A stretch of DNA of 27,013 nt from Bordetella parapertussis (GCA_945900685.1 CAMDJS010000019.1:1-27013), one strand, 5' to 3'. Positions 1 to 7,994 are shown, numbered from the stretch's first letter. Made by a program: numbers and translations. Notes: generated by a model from the sequence alone, not told the origin.

Positions 1-897
1 CACACAGGTCTGGCCGGCGTTGCGGTATTTGCTGAGCATGGCGCCTTCAACGGCAGAGTCGATGTCGGCGTCGTTGAACACGATGAAGGGCGCGTTACCG
101 CCGAGTTCGAGTGCCAGTTTTTTGATGCTGGGCGCGGACTGCGCCATCAGTATGCGGCCGACTTCGGTGGACCCGGTGAAGCTGATGTGGCGCACCGTGT
201 CGCTGGCGCAAAACACTTTGCCGATGGCGATGCTGTGGTCACTGTCGGCGCTCAGCATGTTCAACACACCCGCTGGAATGCCTGCGCGTAACGCCAGTTC
301 AGCCGCAGCCAGCGCGGTCAGTGGCGTGAGTTCAGCAGGCTTGATAACCACCGGGCAACCGGCGGCCAATGCAGGCGCGACTTTGCGCGTGATCATGGCC
401 AGCGGGAAATTCCAAGGCGTGATAGCGGCGCACACACCGATGGGTTGATTCAGCACCAGCAAGCGGCGGTTGTTGTCAAACTGCGGCAGGGTTTCGCCAT
501 TGACGCGTTTGGCTTCTTCGGCGTACCACTCAACAAAACTAGCGCCGTAAGCAATTTCGCCTTTGGCTTCGGGGTAGGGTTTGCCTTGTTCGGCCGTGAG
601 TATGCGGGCGAGGTCGTCGGCGTTGGCAATGAGCAAATCAAACCATTTGCGTAATATCTGGCTGCGTTCCTTGGCGGTTTTGGTGCGCCAGGCAAGCCAA
701 GCAGCGTCGGCGGCGGCGATGGCTTTTTCTGCGTCAGCAGGACCGAGGTTGGCCACATCCGCCAGTTTCAAACCGGTGCTGGGGTCATGCACATCAAAAC
801 GGCTGTCGCCTTTGACCCATTCACCGTTGATCAGCGCATCGGTTTTCAGCAGTGTCGGGTCTTTGAGCAAGGCCAGCGGGGAAGTTTTCATGTCCAT
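1..897 (-). CDS. gabD: NAD(P)-dependent succinate-semialdehyde dehydrogenase, 5' part (runs off the left edge)
   Basis: Aldehyde dehydrogenase superfamily, GabD type: oxidises succinate semialdehyde to succinate in GABA/polyamine breakdown in the cytoplasm. About 299 N-terminal residues are present of the usual ~485. Visible motifs are ITPWNFPLAM (cofactor-binding segment), FTGSTEVGR, the general-base motif LELGGNAPFIVF, and NAGQTC just before the edge, where the TGT codon at 4-6 encodes the catalytic Cys. Two in-frame ATGs exist, at 897 (MDMKTSP) and 891 (MKTSP). Neither has a convincing Shine-Dalgarno, so the start is uncertain by two codons. The catalytic residues are intact as far as the sequence goes. 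Substrate specificity within the superfamily is inferred from overall similarity, and another semialdehyde is possible. The C-terminal part lies outside the window. Confidence 0.88.
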   Translation of the reverse strand, partial: MDMKTSPLALLKDPTLLKTDALINGEWVKGDSRFDVHDPSTGLKLADVANLGPADAEKAIAAADAAWLAWRTKTAKERSQILRKWFDLLIANADDLARILTAEQGKPYPEAKGEIAYGASFVEWYAEEAKRVNGETLPQFDNNRRLLVLNQPIGVCAAITPWNFPLAMITRKVAPALAAGCPVVIKPAELTPLTALAAAELALRAGIPAGVLNMLSADSDHSIAIGKVFCASDTVRHISFTGSTEVGRILMAQSAPSIKKLALELGGNAPFIVFNDADIDSAVEGAMLSKYRNAGQTCV

Positions 898-1042
898 GGG
901 GTACTTTCGGGGGTTCGGAGCTGACATTTAGCAATCGGAAATTATGCCCTTTACGTTGCTGCGTCTGAAAGTCAGTTTGAGCATGAGGAGGACATTTGTA
1001 CTTTGGGCAAAGGAAGCATTGTCGGGTTGTGCACAAATCACA

Positions 1043-1070
1043 TTCACCTTAGATGGCTGTGGGATAGAAT
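1043..1070 (+). promoter_or_regulatory. Putative sigma70 promoter of yefM-yoeB
   Basis: TTCACC at 1043-1048, a 16-nt spacer, then TAGAAT at 1065-1070. This places the transcription start near 1077, inside the inverted repeat at 1072-1095, as expected for an autoregulated toxin-antitoxin operon. Found by eye only. Confidence 0.45.
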
Positions 1071-1071
1071 G

Positions 1072-1095
1072 ACCTGTCCAATATCCTGCACAGGT
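1072..1095. promoter_or_regulatory. Inverted repeat, candidate YefM operator
   Basis: ACCTGT (1072-1077) and ACAGGT (1090-1095) form a perfect 6-bp inverted repeat with a 12-nt spacer. It sits between the putative -10 and the yefM ATG at 1101, and its right arm covers the AGG ribosome-binding bases. YefM-family antitoxins repress their own operons by binding palindromes near the promoter. This position would allow control at transcription start and translation start. The operator role is inferred. Confidence 0.45.
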
Positions 1096-1100
1096 TGACC

Positions 1101-1355
1101 ATGAAAATCATTTCCTACACCGATGCCCGCAACGGCTTGAAGGCGGTGATTGATGGCGTGGTCAATGACGCAGACATCGCGGTGATCACGCGCCGGGAGG
1201 GCGGTAACGCAGTGGTCATGTCTCAGGCCCAATATGAAAGCATGGCCGAGACGCTTTACCTGTTGTCCCATCCCGCCAATGCGGCGCACTTGGCCACTTC
1301 TATTGCACAACACAAGGCTGGCAAAGCCAAACGTCGTCAGCTGCTTGACGCATGA
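1101..1355 (+). CDS. yefM: Antitoxin of the Phd/YefM family
   Basis: 84-residue type II antitoxin. YefM proteins bind DNA through the N-terminal Phd/YefM fold and neutralise the YoeB ribosome-dependent endoribonuclease with a flexible C-terminal tail. The family hallmarks are visible: an N-terminal MKIISYTDARNGL, a central DADIAVITRREGGNAVVMS and the YESMAETLYLLS helix (about residues 46-57), followed by a basic tail (KAGKAKRR). The ATG at 1101 is preferred over an in-frame TTG at 1095 because it matches the family start. The stop overlaps the yoeB start (ATGA), so the two genes are translationally coupled with the antitoxin first, the standard order. Confidence 0.93.
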   Translation: MKIISYTDARNGLKAVIDGVVNDADIAVITRREGGNAVVMSQAQYESMAETLYLLSHPANAAHLATSIAQHKAGKAKRRQLLDA

Positions 1356-1615
1356 GCCGGGCCGTGTTGTTCACGGCTGCAGCCTGGGACGATTACACCT
1401 ACTGGCAAGGGCAAGATAAAAAAACGCTGCGCCGAATCAATGTCCTGATCGAGTCAGCCCGCCGTGACCCCTTTAACGGTATTGGCAAGCCCGAACCGCT
1501 GGTGGGTAATTTGTCCGGTTGCTGGTCAAGGCGTATAGATGACGTTCATCGACTGGTTTATACCGCCGACGATGACGAGTTGGTTGTCATTGCCTGTCTT
1601 GGGTATTACCACTGA
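1352..1615 (+). CDS. yoeB: Toxin of the Txe/YoeB family (ribosome-dependent mRNA interferase)
   Basis: 87 residues, RelE/YoeB fold. YoeB cuts mRNA in the ribosomal A site. The family signature is nearly complete: W12-DDY-YW18, RIN-LI, PF-GIGKPEPL with the general base at E48, NLSG-WSRRI (53-62) and HRLVY with R67. These match E. coli YoeB E46 and R65 with a constant offset of two. The C-terminus reads C-L-G-Y-Y-H, so the column of catalytic His83 in E. coli is Tyr85 here. Tyr86 is kept, and a His (87) follows as the very last residue. Activity could be lowered, or His87 may stand in. The gene overlaps yefM by 4 nt, and the pair sits between gabD and alaS as an accessory insertion. Confidence 0.93.
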   Translation: MSRAVLFTAAAWDDYTYWQGQDKKTLRRINVLIESARRDPFNGIGKPEPLVGNLSGCWSRRIDDVHRLVYTADDDELVVIACLGYYH

Positions 1616-1731
1616 GACGTACGCAAACTCTGACTTGCTGCCCAGTGCCTGTTGTTTTATTCAGCGCAGCCATTCACAACACCTTGCATGGCGAGCTCGA
1701 CGTCCACGTCTTTTGAGCGAAGGTGAAAACC

Positions 1732-1737
1732 TATAAT
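1732..1737 (+). promoter_or_regulatory. Possible -10 element upstream of alaS
   Basis: A perfect TATAAT lies 87 nt before the alaS ATG. No good -35 hexamer is found at 16-18 nt. TTGAGC at 1713-1718 is only 13 nt away. A short hairpin, GCTTC-ttcgcc-GAAGC (1743-1758), would begin the transcript. Weak to moderate evidence. Confidence 0.35.
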
Positions 1738-1824
1738 TCGAGCTTCTTCGCCGAAGCTATGGCGCCTGCGGTCAGCAACTCGCTGATCGCCCTGAATTAC
1801 CGCTTAATCCAAGACCCCATCACC

Positions 1825-4821
1825 ATGAACGCAAGCGCTTCCTCACTGCCCAAACTGTCGGTGGCCGACATACGCAAAACCTTTTTGGATTTTTTCGCCG
1901 CCAAAGGGCATACCGTGGTGGCCTCCAGTCCGCTGGTGCCGGGCAACGACCCGACGCTGATGTTCACCAACTCGGGCATGGTGCAGTTCAAAGACGTGTT
2001 TTTGGGCGAGGATAAGCGCCCCTATGTGCGCGCAGCCTCGGTACAAGCCTGTTTGCGCGCTGGCGGCAAACACAATGACTTGGAAAACGTGGGCTATACC
2101 GCGCGGCATCACACATTTTTCGAGATGCTGGGCAACTGGAGTTTTGGCGATTACTTCAAACGCGACAGTTTGAAATGGGGCTGGGAATTGTTGACGCAGG
2201 TGTACAAGTTGCCGCCCGAGCGCCTGCTGGTGACTGTGTATATCGATGACGACGAGGCTTACGACATTTGGAACAAAGAAATCGGCCTGCCTGCCGACCG
2301 CATCGTGCGCATTGGCGACAACAAGGGCAAAAAATACGCCTCAGATAATTTTTGGATGATGGCCGACACCGGCCCTTGCGGTCCTTGCTCCGAGATTTTT
2401 TACGACCACGGTGCGCACATTCCCGGCGGCCCGCCCGGCAGCCCGGACGAAGACGGCGACCGGTTCATTGAAATCTGGAACCATGTGTTCATGCAGTTCG
2501 ATATGCAGCCTGACGGCAGTTTGAACAATCTGCCCGCGCCTTGCGTAGACACCGGCATGGGCTTGGAGCGTTTGGCCGCCATCTTGCAACACGTGCACAG
2601 CAATTACGAAATCGATATTTTTGACGCGCTGATCAAAGCCGCTGCGCGTGAAACCGGTTGCGCTGATTTGCACAACAACTCGCTGCGCGTCATCGCCGAC
2701 CACATTCGGGCAACCGCGTTTTTGGTCAGCGACGGCGTGATTCCCGGCAGCGAAGGACGCGGTTATGTGCAGCGGCGCATCATCCGCCGCGCTATTCGTC
2801 ATGGGTACAAGCTGGGGCAGAAGAAACCTTTTTTCCACAAACTGGTTGCCGACTTGGTGGCTCTCATGGGCGAGGCGTATCCAAATTTGGCGGCGCAGGC
2901 TGAACGCATTACTGCGGTGTTGAAGACCGAGGAAGAGCGGTTTTATGAGACGCTGGAAACGGGAATGCAGATCTTGGAACGTAGCCTGACTGATGAGGGA
3001 GTGGTCTTGTCCTACTATAAAGATAAGCTGAATGCTCAACGAATAGCTACGGAACGACGCGGTTCTGTTCTTGGCCAAGATAAGTCATACCGTTTTGATG
3101 CAGTTATAGAGTTGAGTGAGTGGTCAGAAGTTGTCGTTGAGTTTATGAGACCCAAATTGGAACTGGGGGATGCATTTCTTGCAGATAAGGCATCACGTTT
3201 CGCGGAAAACATTCGTCGTTCTCAGAGCGATAAAGCATTATTCGTTTTTTTTGGATATGAATCTACTAACCGGCGTGAAGCGATAGTTGCCGGTTTAGGC
3301 GATTTAGCATCTCAAACTGAGATTGCATTTTTTGATTCAGCGCGAATAGAGTCTGTGCGGGCGCTTGATGGAGGCGTAGCTTTTTCCTTGCACGATACAT
3401 ATGGGTTTCCTCTAGATTTGACTTGTGATGTATGCCGTGAACGTGGCGTTAGGGTTGACATGGACGGTTTCCACACCGCCATGGAAAAACAAAAATCCCA
3501 AGCCCGCGCCGCCGGTAAATTCAAAATGGACAGGGCGTTGGAATACAGCGGTGTCGGCAATGAATTTGTCGGATATGAACACTTAAGCGCCGAAGCCAAG
3601 GTCACGGCTTTGTATGTGGACGGCGTGGCCGTACAGCAAATGCAAGCCGGTCAAACAGGTGTGGTGGTGCTGGACCACACGCCGTTTTACGCCGAGAGCG
3701 GCGGCCAGGTCGGCGACCAGGGCAGCATCAGCGGCGGCACTGCGTTGTTCGAAGTGGAAGACACGCTCAAAATCAAAGCCGATGTATTCGGTCACCACGG
3801 CCAATTAGCCAAGGGCAGTTTAAAAGTTGGCGACAGCGTCGAAGCGCGGGTGGACACCGCGCTGCGCGCTGCCACGGTGCGCAATCACTCGGCCACGCAT
3901 TTGATGCACAAAGCTTTGCGCGAAGTGCTGGGCTCGCACGTACAGCAAAAAGGCAGTCTGGTGAATGACGAGCGCACCCGCTTCGACTTCGCCCACACCG
4001 GCCCGATCAGCGACGAGCAGATCCGTGAGATTGAATACAAAGTGAACGCCGAAATTTTGGCTAACGCCGATACGCAAGCGCGTGTCATGGAGATTGAAGC
4101 TGCGCAAAAAACCGGCGCCATGATGTTGTTCGGCGAGAAATACGGCGACACGGTGCGCGTGCTCGACATCGGCAGCAGCCGCGAGTTGTGCGGTGGCACG
4201 CATGTGCACAGCACCGGCGATATTGGTTTATTCAAAGTGGTGGCGCAAAGCGGTGTGGCCGCAGGCGTGCGACGCATTGAAGCCGTGACCGGCGAACACG
4301 CGCTGTCCTATGTGCAAACGCTGGAAGACACAGTCAACCAAGCCTGTGCGGCGCTCAAAGCCACGCCCGCCGAACTCAATCAACGGCTGGCTCAGTTGCT
4401 GGAGCAAATGCGCGGCCTGGAAAAAGACATGGGCGCGTTGAAAGGCAAATTGGCTTCATCCCAAGGCGACGATTTGCTGGCCCAAGCCATCGATGTCAAA
4501 GGCGTGAAACTGCTGGCAGCGCTGCTGCCCGGCGCAGATGCCAAAGCCTTGCGCGACACCTTGGATCAATTGAAAAACAAACTCAAAACCGCAGTGGTGG
4601 TACTGGCCAGCGTGGACGGTGACAAGGTGCAACTCGCCGCCGGTGTGACTGCCGACACGTTGAACAAAGTCAAGGCCGGTGAGTTGGTGAATTTTGTTGC
4701 CCAGCAAGTCGGCGGCAAGGGCGGCGGCAAGCCCGACATGGCCATGGCCGGTGGCACCCAACCCGCTGGTTTGGAAAAGGCCTTGGCCAGCGTGCAAGCT
4801 TGGGTCGTTGAGCGTTTGTAA
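1825..4821 (+). CDS. alaS: Alanyl-tRNA synthetase with a ~124-residue internal insertion
   Basis: Class II synthetase that charges tRNA-Ala and edits Ser/Gly mischarges. The ATG at 1825 matches the family N-terminus ([18 protein letters not shown]), so the open frame upstream is not used. The protein is 998 residues against about 874 in E. coli and relatives. The aminoacylation domain is intact: [29 protein letters not shown] and GMGLERLAA. Editing-domain zinc ligands are intact at H688-x3-H692 (HSATH) and C789-x3-H793 (CGGTH), and the C-Ala tail follows. The extra length is one in-frame block, about residues 389-512, replacing the short loop between GMQILERSL and [19 protein letters not shown]. 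The DNA here is AT-richer, and the shift continues through conserved sequence to about 3455. This suggests recombination with a donor alaS that already carried the insert. No stop or frameshift is present, so the gene is probably functional. Confidence 0.96.
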   Translation: MNASASSLPKLSVADIRKTFLDFFAAKGHTVVASSPLVPGNDPTLMFTNSGMVQFKDVFLGEDKRPYVRAASVQACLRAGGKHNDLENVGYTARHHTFFEMLGNWSFGDYFKRDSLKWGWELLTQVYKLPPERLLVTVYIDDDEAYDIWNKEIGLPADRIVRIGDNKGKKYASDNFWMMADTGPCGPCSEIFYDHGAHIPGGPPGSPDEDGDRFIEIWNHVFMQFDMQPDGSLNNLPAPCVDTGMGLERLAAILQHVHSNYEIDIFDALIKAAARETGCADLHNNSLRVIADHIRATAFLVSDGVIPGSEGRGYVQRRIIRRAIRHGYKLGQKKPFFHKLVADLVALMGEAYPNLAAQAERITAVLKTEEERFYETLETGMQILERSLTDEGVVLSYYKDKLNAQRIATERRGSVLGQDKSYRFDAVIELSEWSEVVVEFMRPKLELGDAFLADKASRFAENIRRSQSDKALFVFFGYESTNRREAIVAGLGDLASQTEIAFFDSARIESVRALDGGVAFSLHDTYGFPLDLTCDVCRERGVRVDMDGFHTAMEKQKSQARAAGKFKMDRALEYSGVGNEFVGYEHLSAEAKVTALYVDGVAVQQMQAGQTGVVVLDHTPFYAESGGQVGDQGSISGGTALFEVEDTLKIKADVFGHHGQLAKGSLKVGDSVEARVDTALRAATVRNHSATHLMHKALREVLGSHVQQKGSLVNDERTRFDFAHTGPISDEQIREIEYKVNAEILANADTQARVMEIEAAQKTGAMMLFGEKYGDTVRVLDIGSSRELCGGTHVHSTGDIGLFKVVAQSGVAAGVRRIEAVTGEHALSYVQTLEDTVNQACAALKATPAELNQRLAQLLEQMRGLEKDMGALKGKLASSQGDDLLAQAIDVKGVKLLAALLPGADAKALRDTLDQLKNKLKTAVVVLASVDGDKVQLAAGVTADTLNKVKAGELVNFVAQQVGGKGGGKPDMAMAGGTQPAGLEKALASVQAWVVERL
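2989..3360 (+). other. In-frame domain-sized insertion inside alaS
   Basis: This block encodes alaS residues ~389-512, which have no counterpart in ordinary bacterial AlaS. Two 60-base blocks in it (3061-3120 and 3241-3300) are 42-43% GC by hand count, against 62% at 2641-2700. The peptide is mixed, not low-complexity: YRFDAVIEL, then [11 protein letters not shown], a helical stretch [14 protein letters not shown], then [10 protein letters not shown] and TEIAFFDS. The alternation of hydrophobic strands and helices suggests a folded alpha/beta domain. The D...VVVEFM pattern faintly recalls a degenerate PD-(D/E)XK core, but this is speculation. It lacks intein features: no terminal Cys/Ser splice residue and no C-terminal HN. 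Confidence 0.85.
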
Positions 4822-4928
4822 ACAGCCATGAACCGCAAAGGTTTGCCCTTGTGCGGACCTTGGGCTATCAGCGTTTGTAAACAGCCATGAACCGCAAAGG
4901 TTTGCCCTTGTGCGGACCTTGGTCAATC
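4811..4928. repeat. Tandem 59-bp direct repeat, each unit with a strong hairpin
   Basis: Units at 4811-4869 and 4870-4928 agree at 57 of 59 positions. Each contains a bulged 9-bp hairpin (4833-4856 and 4892-4915): CCGCA+AAGG pairs with CCTT+TGCGG around a TTTGC loop, with one bulged G. Unit 1 starts in the last codons of alaS (stop at 4819-4821), and unit 2 ends just past the stop of the converging pseudouridine synthase gene (4923-4925). The hairpins probably act as a shared bidirectional terminator or 3'-end stabiliser. There is no U-tract. Confidence 0.85.
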
Positions 4929-5837
4929 AGTATGGGTGATTTTCAATGAACGCCGACTCTGCCAGTCGCGATCCTGCCCTGTAACCGGGTCTGTGAATGC
5001 GATGCGCTGCGCCAGCAGTTGCATGGGGTTGCTGAAATCATCTGCTTCATGCGGACCGCGCAACACCTGCGGGTACAACTGATCGCCTGCAATCGGCACG
5101 CCCAAATTCATCATGTGTATACGCAATTGATGGCGGTGACCAGTCAGCGGTTGCAACTCGTACAAAGCTTCATCGCCAATGCGTTTCAACATAGAAACGC
5201 GCGTTTCACTATTGGGCTCGCCCGCTACTTCTTGCGACAAAAAAAACTGATTGCCTTCAACCAACCGGCTGCGATGCACCAGCGGCAAATTCAGTTCCGG
5301 TTTGAAAGCCGCCACCGCTAGATACCACTTGTGTACCTGGTGATGGCGAAACAAGGCGTGGTAAGCGTCCCGGTCTTGCGCGCGTTTGCAGAACACCACT
5401 AGACCTGCAGTCTCACGGTCTATACGGTGAATCGGCGTCAGCGATTCACACGCGGTCAAGCGCTTGAGTTGCACCAGCAAACAGCTTTGTAAATAGCGCC
5501 CGCCCGGTGTGACCGGCATGAAATGCGGTTTATCGGCCACCAGCACATGCTCGTCTTCAAACAGCACTTGTGCTTCTTCCGGCAGGGTTGCTTCTTGCGG
5601 CACGTCGCGGTAATAAAAAATGAATTGGTGCGCTGTATAGGGTTCATCCGGTTCGACCGCGCTGCCGTCCTCGTGCAGCACATGGCCTTTGTGGATGCGC
5701 GCTACCCATTCCTCACGGCCAATAGCCGGAAAACGATGGCACAAAAAATCCAGCAAAGTGGCCCAGTTGTCGGCCGGCAAGCGTACGCGCGACGCACTGA
5801 CGCCCAAGTGCATGGGTAAAAGTTTGGGCGATGCCAT
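4923..5837 (-). CDS. RluA-family pseudouridine synthase
   Basis: 304-residue enzyme that isomerises uridine to pseudouridine in rRNA or tRNA. The RluA-family catalytic motif HRIDRETAGL is at 137-146, with D140 as nucleophile. It is preceded by LFEDEHVLVADKPHFMPVTP (about 92-111), the second family motif, and followed by KWYLAV and the late motif LTGHRHQLRIHM. An N-terminal S4-like segment (about 20-60) is present. The ATG at 5837 is used; the open frame extends two codons further to a TTG. The exact target base cannot be told from sequence, although the protein resembles the RluA/TruC-like group rather than RluC or RluD. It is the last gene of a minus-strand run after gluQ and trmB, 45 nt behind trmB. 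Confidence 0.9.
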   Translation of the reverse strand: MASPKLLPMHLGVSASRVRLPADNWATLLDFLCHRFPAIGREEWVARIHKGHVLHEDGSAVEPDEPYTAHQFIFYYRDVPQEATLPEEAQVLFEDEHVLVADKPHFMPVTPGGRYLQSCLLVQLKRLTACESLTPIHRIDRETAGLVVFCKRAQDRDAYHALFRHHQVHKWYLAVAAFKPELNLPLVHRSRLVEGNQFFLSQEVAGEPNSETRVSMLKRIGDEALYELQPLTGHRHQLRIHMMNLGVPIAGDQLYPQVLRGPHEADDFSNPMQLLAQRIAFTDPVTGQDRDWQSRRSLKITHTD

Positions 5838-5882
5838 GTTCAATCAAACGCGGTTATGGGTGAACGGCTTTTGCGAAGACTA

Positions 5883-6587
5883 TCAAGCTTTTGTAAAAAC
5901 CAAATCCCAAACCCCGTGCCCAAGCTTCAAGCCCCGGTTCTCAAACTTGGTCAAGGGACGGTAGACCGGTTGTTCGCTGTAGCCGTCTGCGCGTTGGCTG
6001 GCGTTGACCAAAGCTGGTTCGGTTTGCAACACATGAAGTATGTGTTCTGCATACGGTTGCCAGTCGGTCGCGCAATGGATGTAGCCGCCGGGTTTGACCC
6101 GCTTGACCAGTTCATTTACAAAAGGCATTTGTATCAAACGGCGTTTGTTGTGCCGCAATTTGTGCCAAGGGTCTGGAAAAAAAATATGCACGCCGTCCAA
6201 GCTGTCTGTGGGCAGCATGTGTTCAAGCACTTCCACGGCATCATGTTGCAGTATGCGTATGTTGTCTATGCCGTGTTCACCCATGTGCTTGAGCAATGCG
6301 CCGACGCCGGGTTCGTGCACTTCGCAACACAGGAAATTGTCTTGCGGCCTGACTTTGGCGATTTGCGCGGTTGCATCACCCATGCCGAAACCGATTTCCA
6401 AAATCAAAGGAGCGACGCGGCCGAAAGCGGCTTGGGCATTGAAAGCATGGCGATCAAACGGCAGCACAAAACGCGGGCCCAACTCCGCCAAGGCTTTGGC
6501 CTGACCGCTGGTGGTGCGACCGGCGCGGGTGACAAAACTTTTGATGGTTTTAGGGTGGGCGATGTGCGCGGGGGCTTGGTTGTTCAT
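5883..6587 (-). CDS. trmB: tRNA (guanine-N7-)-methyltransferase
   Basis: 234 residues. TrmB forms m7G at position 46 in the tRNA variable loop using S-adenosylmethionine. The SAM-binding motif EIGFGMGD is at about 64-71. The TrmB-specific [16 protein letters not shown], which carries the catalytic and tRNA-contact residues, is at about 136-151. [13 protein letters not shown] and the C-terminal signature [11 protein letters not shown] are also present, and the length is typical. The start at 6587 gives MNNQAPAH; the ribosome-binding site is weak. It lies 74 nt downstream of gluQ on the same strand, so the three minus-strand genes probably form one RNA-modification operon. Confidence 0.96.
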   Translation of the reverse strand: MNNQAPAHIAHPKTIKSFVTRAGRTTSGQAKALAELGPRFVLPFDRHAFNAQAAFGRVAPLILEIGFGMGDATAQIAKVRPQDNFLCCEVHEPGVGALLKHMGEHGIDNIRILQHDAVEVLEHMLPTDSLDGVHIFFPDPWHKLRHNKRRLIQMPFVNELVKRVKPGGYIHCATDWQPYAEHILHVLQTEPALVNASQRADGYSEQPVYRPLTKFENRGLKLGHGVWDLVFTKA

Positions 6588-6661
6588 GGCTTGATGACTG
6601 AAAGATGTAGCGATTGTGCCCGTGGCCTCAAAGCAGACACGTTGTCAGCTTGCTCGCTTAC

Positions 6662-7621
6662 TCAAAGGGGTGAATCATTCAAGACCGAAGGTTTGGTTGT
6701 CATCTGTGCAGGGCGGGTCGATTTTGCATGACATCGTTCACGCCATTCATTCACCCAGGCTGCCATGGCCAAGCCTGTATTGACTGCTTGCTGTTCATGC
6801 AAACCCAGCACCTTCGCGGCTGCATTCAAAGCCTGCATCACTTTGGCAGGCGTGTCCAAGTCCAGACTCAGGGCACCGTTTTGTTTGGAGAGTTTCTGGC
6901 CGTCCGCCGCCATCACCAGCGGCGTGTGCATATATTCAGGCTGGGGCAGGCCGAGGGCTTTTTGCAACAATAGTTGTCTGGGCGTGTTGTCTGCCAAGTC
7001 CTCACCTCGCACGATATGTGTGATGCCTTGGTCAGCATCGTCAACCACCACCGCCAATTGGTAGGCCCATAAACCATCGCTGCGCTTGAGTACAAAGTCA
7101 CCTACCGCGTTAGCGACATGTTGGAATTGCCCGCCCAGCAAGCGGTCCTGCCAAGCCAGTGCAGTATCCGGCACGCAAAAACGCACTGACATACCGGGTT
7201 GCAGTGAGAGTTTCAAGAACCTGCAAGTGCCGGGATAGGGCATGTCGCGGTGACGCTCCAAGGCTATGCCGTCGGCCGCCAGAGCTTTGGCGATGTCGGT
7301 GCGCGAGCAACGGCAGGCATAAGCAGCGTGCATGTGTATCAGCTTGTGCAAAGCAGTTTCATAACTGGCATGACGTTGTGATTGCCATGCCACTGGCTCA
7401 TCACTGACCATGCCGCAGGATGTCAATTGCGACAGTATGGTTTGCGCAGCCGCCGCAGAGCAGCGCGGCGCATCCACGTCTTCCATCCGCACCAACCAAG
7501 TGCCTGCGTGGGCTCGCGCATCCAGCCAACTGGCCAGGGCAGCGACCAAAGAACCTGCATGTAAAGGGCCGGTAGGAGATGGCGCAAAACGGCCTCGGTA
7601 GGTTTGATCAGCTGATTTCAA
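6662..7621 (-). CDS. gluQ: Glutamyl-Q tRNA(Asp) synthetase
   Basis: 319 residues. GluQ is a truncated GluRS paralogue that attaches glutamate to queuosine at the wobble base of tRNA-Asp. The class I signature is [11 protein letters not shown] (14-24), and the KMSKS-equivalent is KLSKQ. The zinc site matches E. coli GluQ: C103 and C105 (CRC), then Y129 and C133 (YPGTC). There is no anticodon-binding domain, and the length fits GluQ rather than GluRS. The only plausible start is a TTG at 7621, giving [18 protein letters not shown]; an in-frame TGA lies just upstream and no clear Shine-Dalgarno is seen. The gene is divergent from the puc operon. Confidence 0.95.
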   Translation of the reverse strand: MKSADQTYRGRFAPSPTGPLHAGSLVAALASWLDARAHAGTWLVRMEDVDAPRCSAAAAQTILSQLTSCGMVSDEPVAWQSQRHASYETALHKLIHMHAAYACRCSRTDIAKALAADGIALERHRDMPYPGTCRFLKLSLQPGMSVRFCVPDTALAWQDRLLGGQFQHVANAVGDFVLKRSDGLWAYQLAVVVDDADQGITHIVRGEDLADNTPRQLLLQKALGLPQPEYMHTPLVMAADGQKLSKQNGALSLDLDTPAKVMQALNAAAKVLGLHEQQAVNTGLAMAAWVNEWRERCHAKSTRPAQMTTKPSVLNDSPL

Positions 7622-7690
7622 AATAAAAAGTCAATGAATTCAATGGGTTGCAATGGACTCGACTGTAACTGAGATTTAAAAAAATCTAGG

Positions 7691-7708
7691 TGTAAATATA
7701 TGTTGACA
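7691..7708. promoter_or_regulatory. PpsR/CrtJ-type operator
   Basis: The sequence is exactly TGT-N12-ACA (TGT 7691-7693, ACA 7706-7708), the consensus bound by PpsR/CrtJ, the aerobic repressor of photosynthesis genes. Its right half lies inside the -35 hexamer of the puc promoter, a position suited to block RNA polymerase. A ppsR gene is not in the window. Confidence 0.7.
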
Positions 7709-7730
7709 GATTGATGTGTCAATCTAAAAT
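7703..7730 (+). promoter_or_regulatory. Strong sigma70 promoter of pucBAC
   Basis: Consensus -35 TTGACA (7703-7708), a 16-nt spacer, and -10 TAAAAT (7725-7730). The predicted start is near 7737, leaving a leader of about 100 nt before pucB. The spacer also holds GATTGA-tgtg-TCAATC (7709-7724), a 6-bp inverted repeat. Confidence 0.75.
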
Positions 7731-7757
7731 AACTTTCAATCTATAGGGATTTAAAGG

Positions 7758-7806
7758 ATTTGTGGCCATGGGGGCCATAAATAACCCTCGTGCGGGTTTT
7801 GCACGG
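7758..7806 (+). other. Structured 5' leader of the puc mRNA
   Basis: Two hairpins lie between the promoter and the pucB ribosome-binding site. The first pairs 7758-7767 with 7773-7782 (10 bp with one G-U, loop ATGGG). The second pairs 7788-7793 with 7801-7806 (CGTGC/GCACG core). Such 5' stems can protect abundant light-harvesting mRNA from decay; that role is an inference. Confidence 0.5.
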
Positions 7807-7835
7807 ACGTGAAAATCTTTCAAGGAGATAACACC

Positions 7836-7982
7836 ATGTCAGACAAAGTAGGCCCAAGCGGCCTGTCAGAAGCCGAATCAGAAGAAATTCATCGGCACCT
7901 CATCCAAGGGACTCAAATCTTTGGAATGATTGCAGCGTTAGCGCACCTGCTGGCGTACATTTATTCCCCTTGGCTGAAATAA
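7836..7982 (+). CDS. pucB: Light-harvesting 2 (LH2) beta subunit
   Basis: 48-residue bacteriochlorophyll-binding antenna peptide with one membrane helix. The N-terminal GPSGLSEAESEEIHRHLIQGTQIFG is of the LH2 beta type rather than LH1. H37, in ALAHLLAYIYSPWL, is the axial ligand of the B850-type bacteriochlorophyll, and H19/H21 lie at the membrane interface near the B800 region. The ribosome-binding site AAGGAGA is strong and lies 9 nt before the ATG. The gene is too short for ordinary ORF cut-offs. pucA follows after 12 nt, and the two are made in equal amounts for the antenna ring. Confidence 0.95.
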   Translation: MSDKVGPSGLSEAESEEIHRHLIQGTQIFGMIAALAHLLAYIYSPWLK

Positions 7983-7994
7983 AAGGAGCACCAC

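Noticed and set aside
20..448. 142-codon plus-strand frame at the left edge
   Set aside because: Antisense to the aldehyde dehydrogenase, whose catalytic motifs are on the minus strand.
1723..1824. Upstream extension of the alaS frame (34 codons)
   Set aside because: The residues do not match AlaS; the ATG at 1825 begins the conserved N-terminus, and the extension covers the TATAAT box and the leader.
2341..3078. 245-codon open frame on the minus strand inside alaS
   Set aside because: It lies antisense to conserved AlaS coding sequence, has no family features, and is explained by codon bias of the real gene.
2989..3360. Intein in alaS
   Set aside because: The block has no Cys/Ser at the N-splice junction, no C-terminal HN plus nucleophile, and is too short for a normal mini-intein with recognisable blocks.
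5856..6731. 291-codon open frame on the plus strand opposite trmB
   Set aside because: Antisense shadow of trmB, whose motifs are complete on the minus strand.
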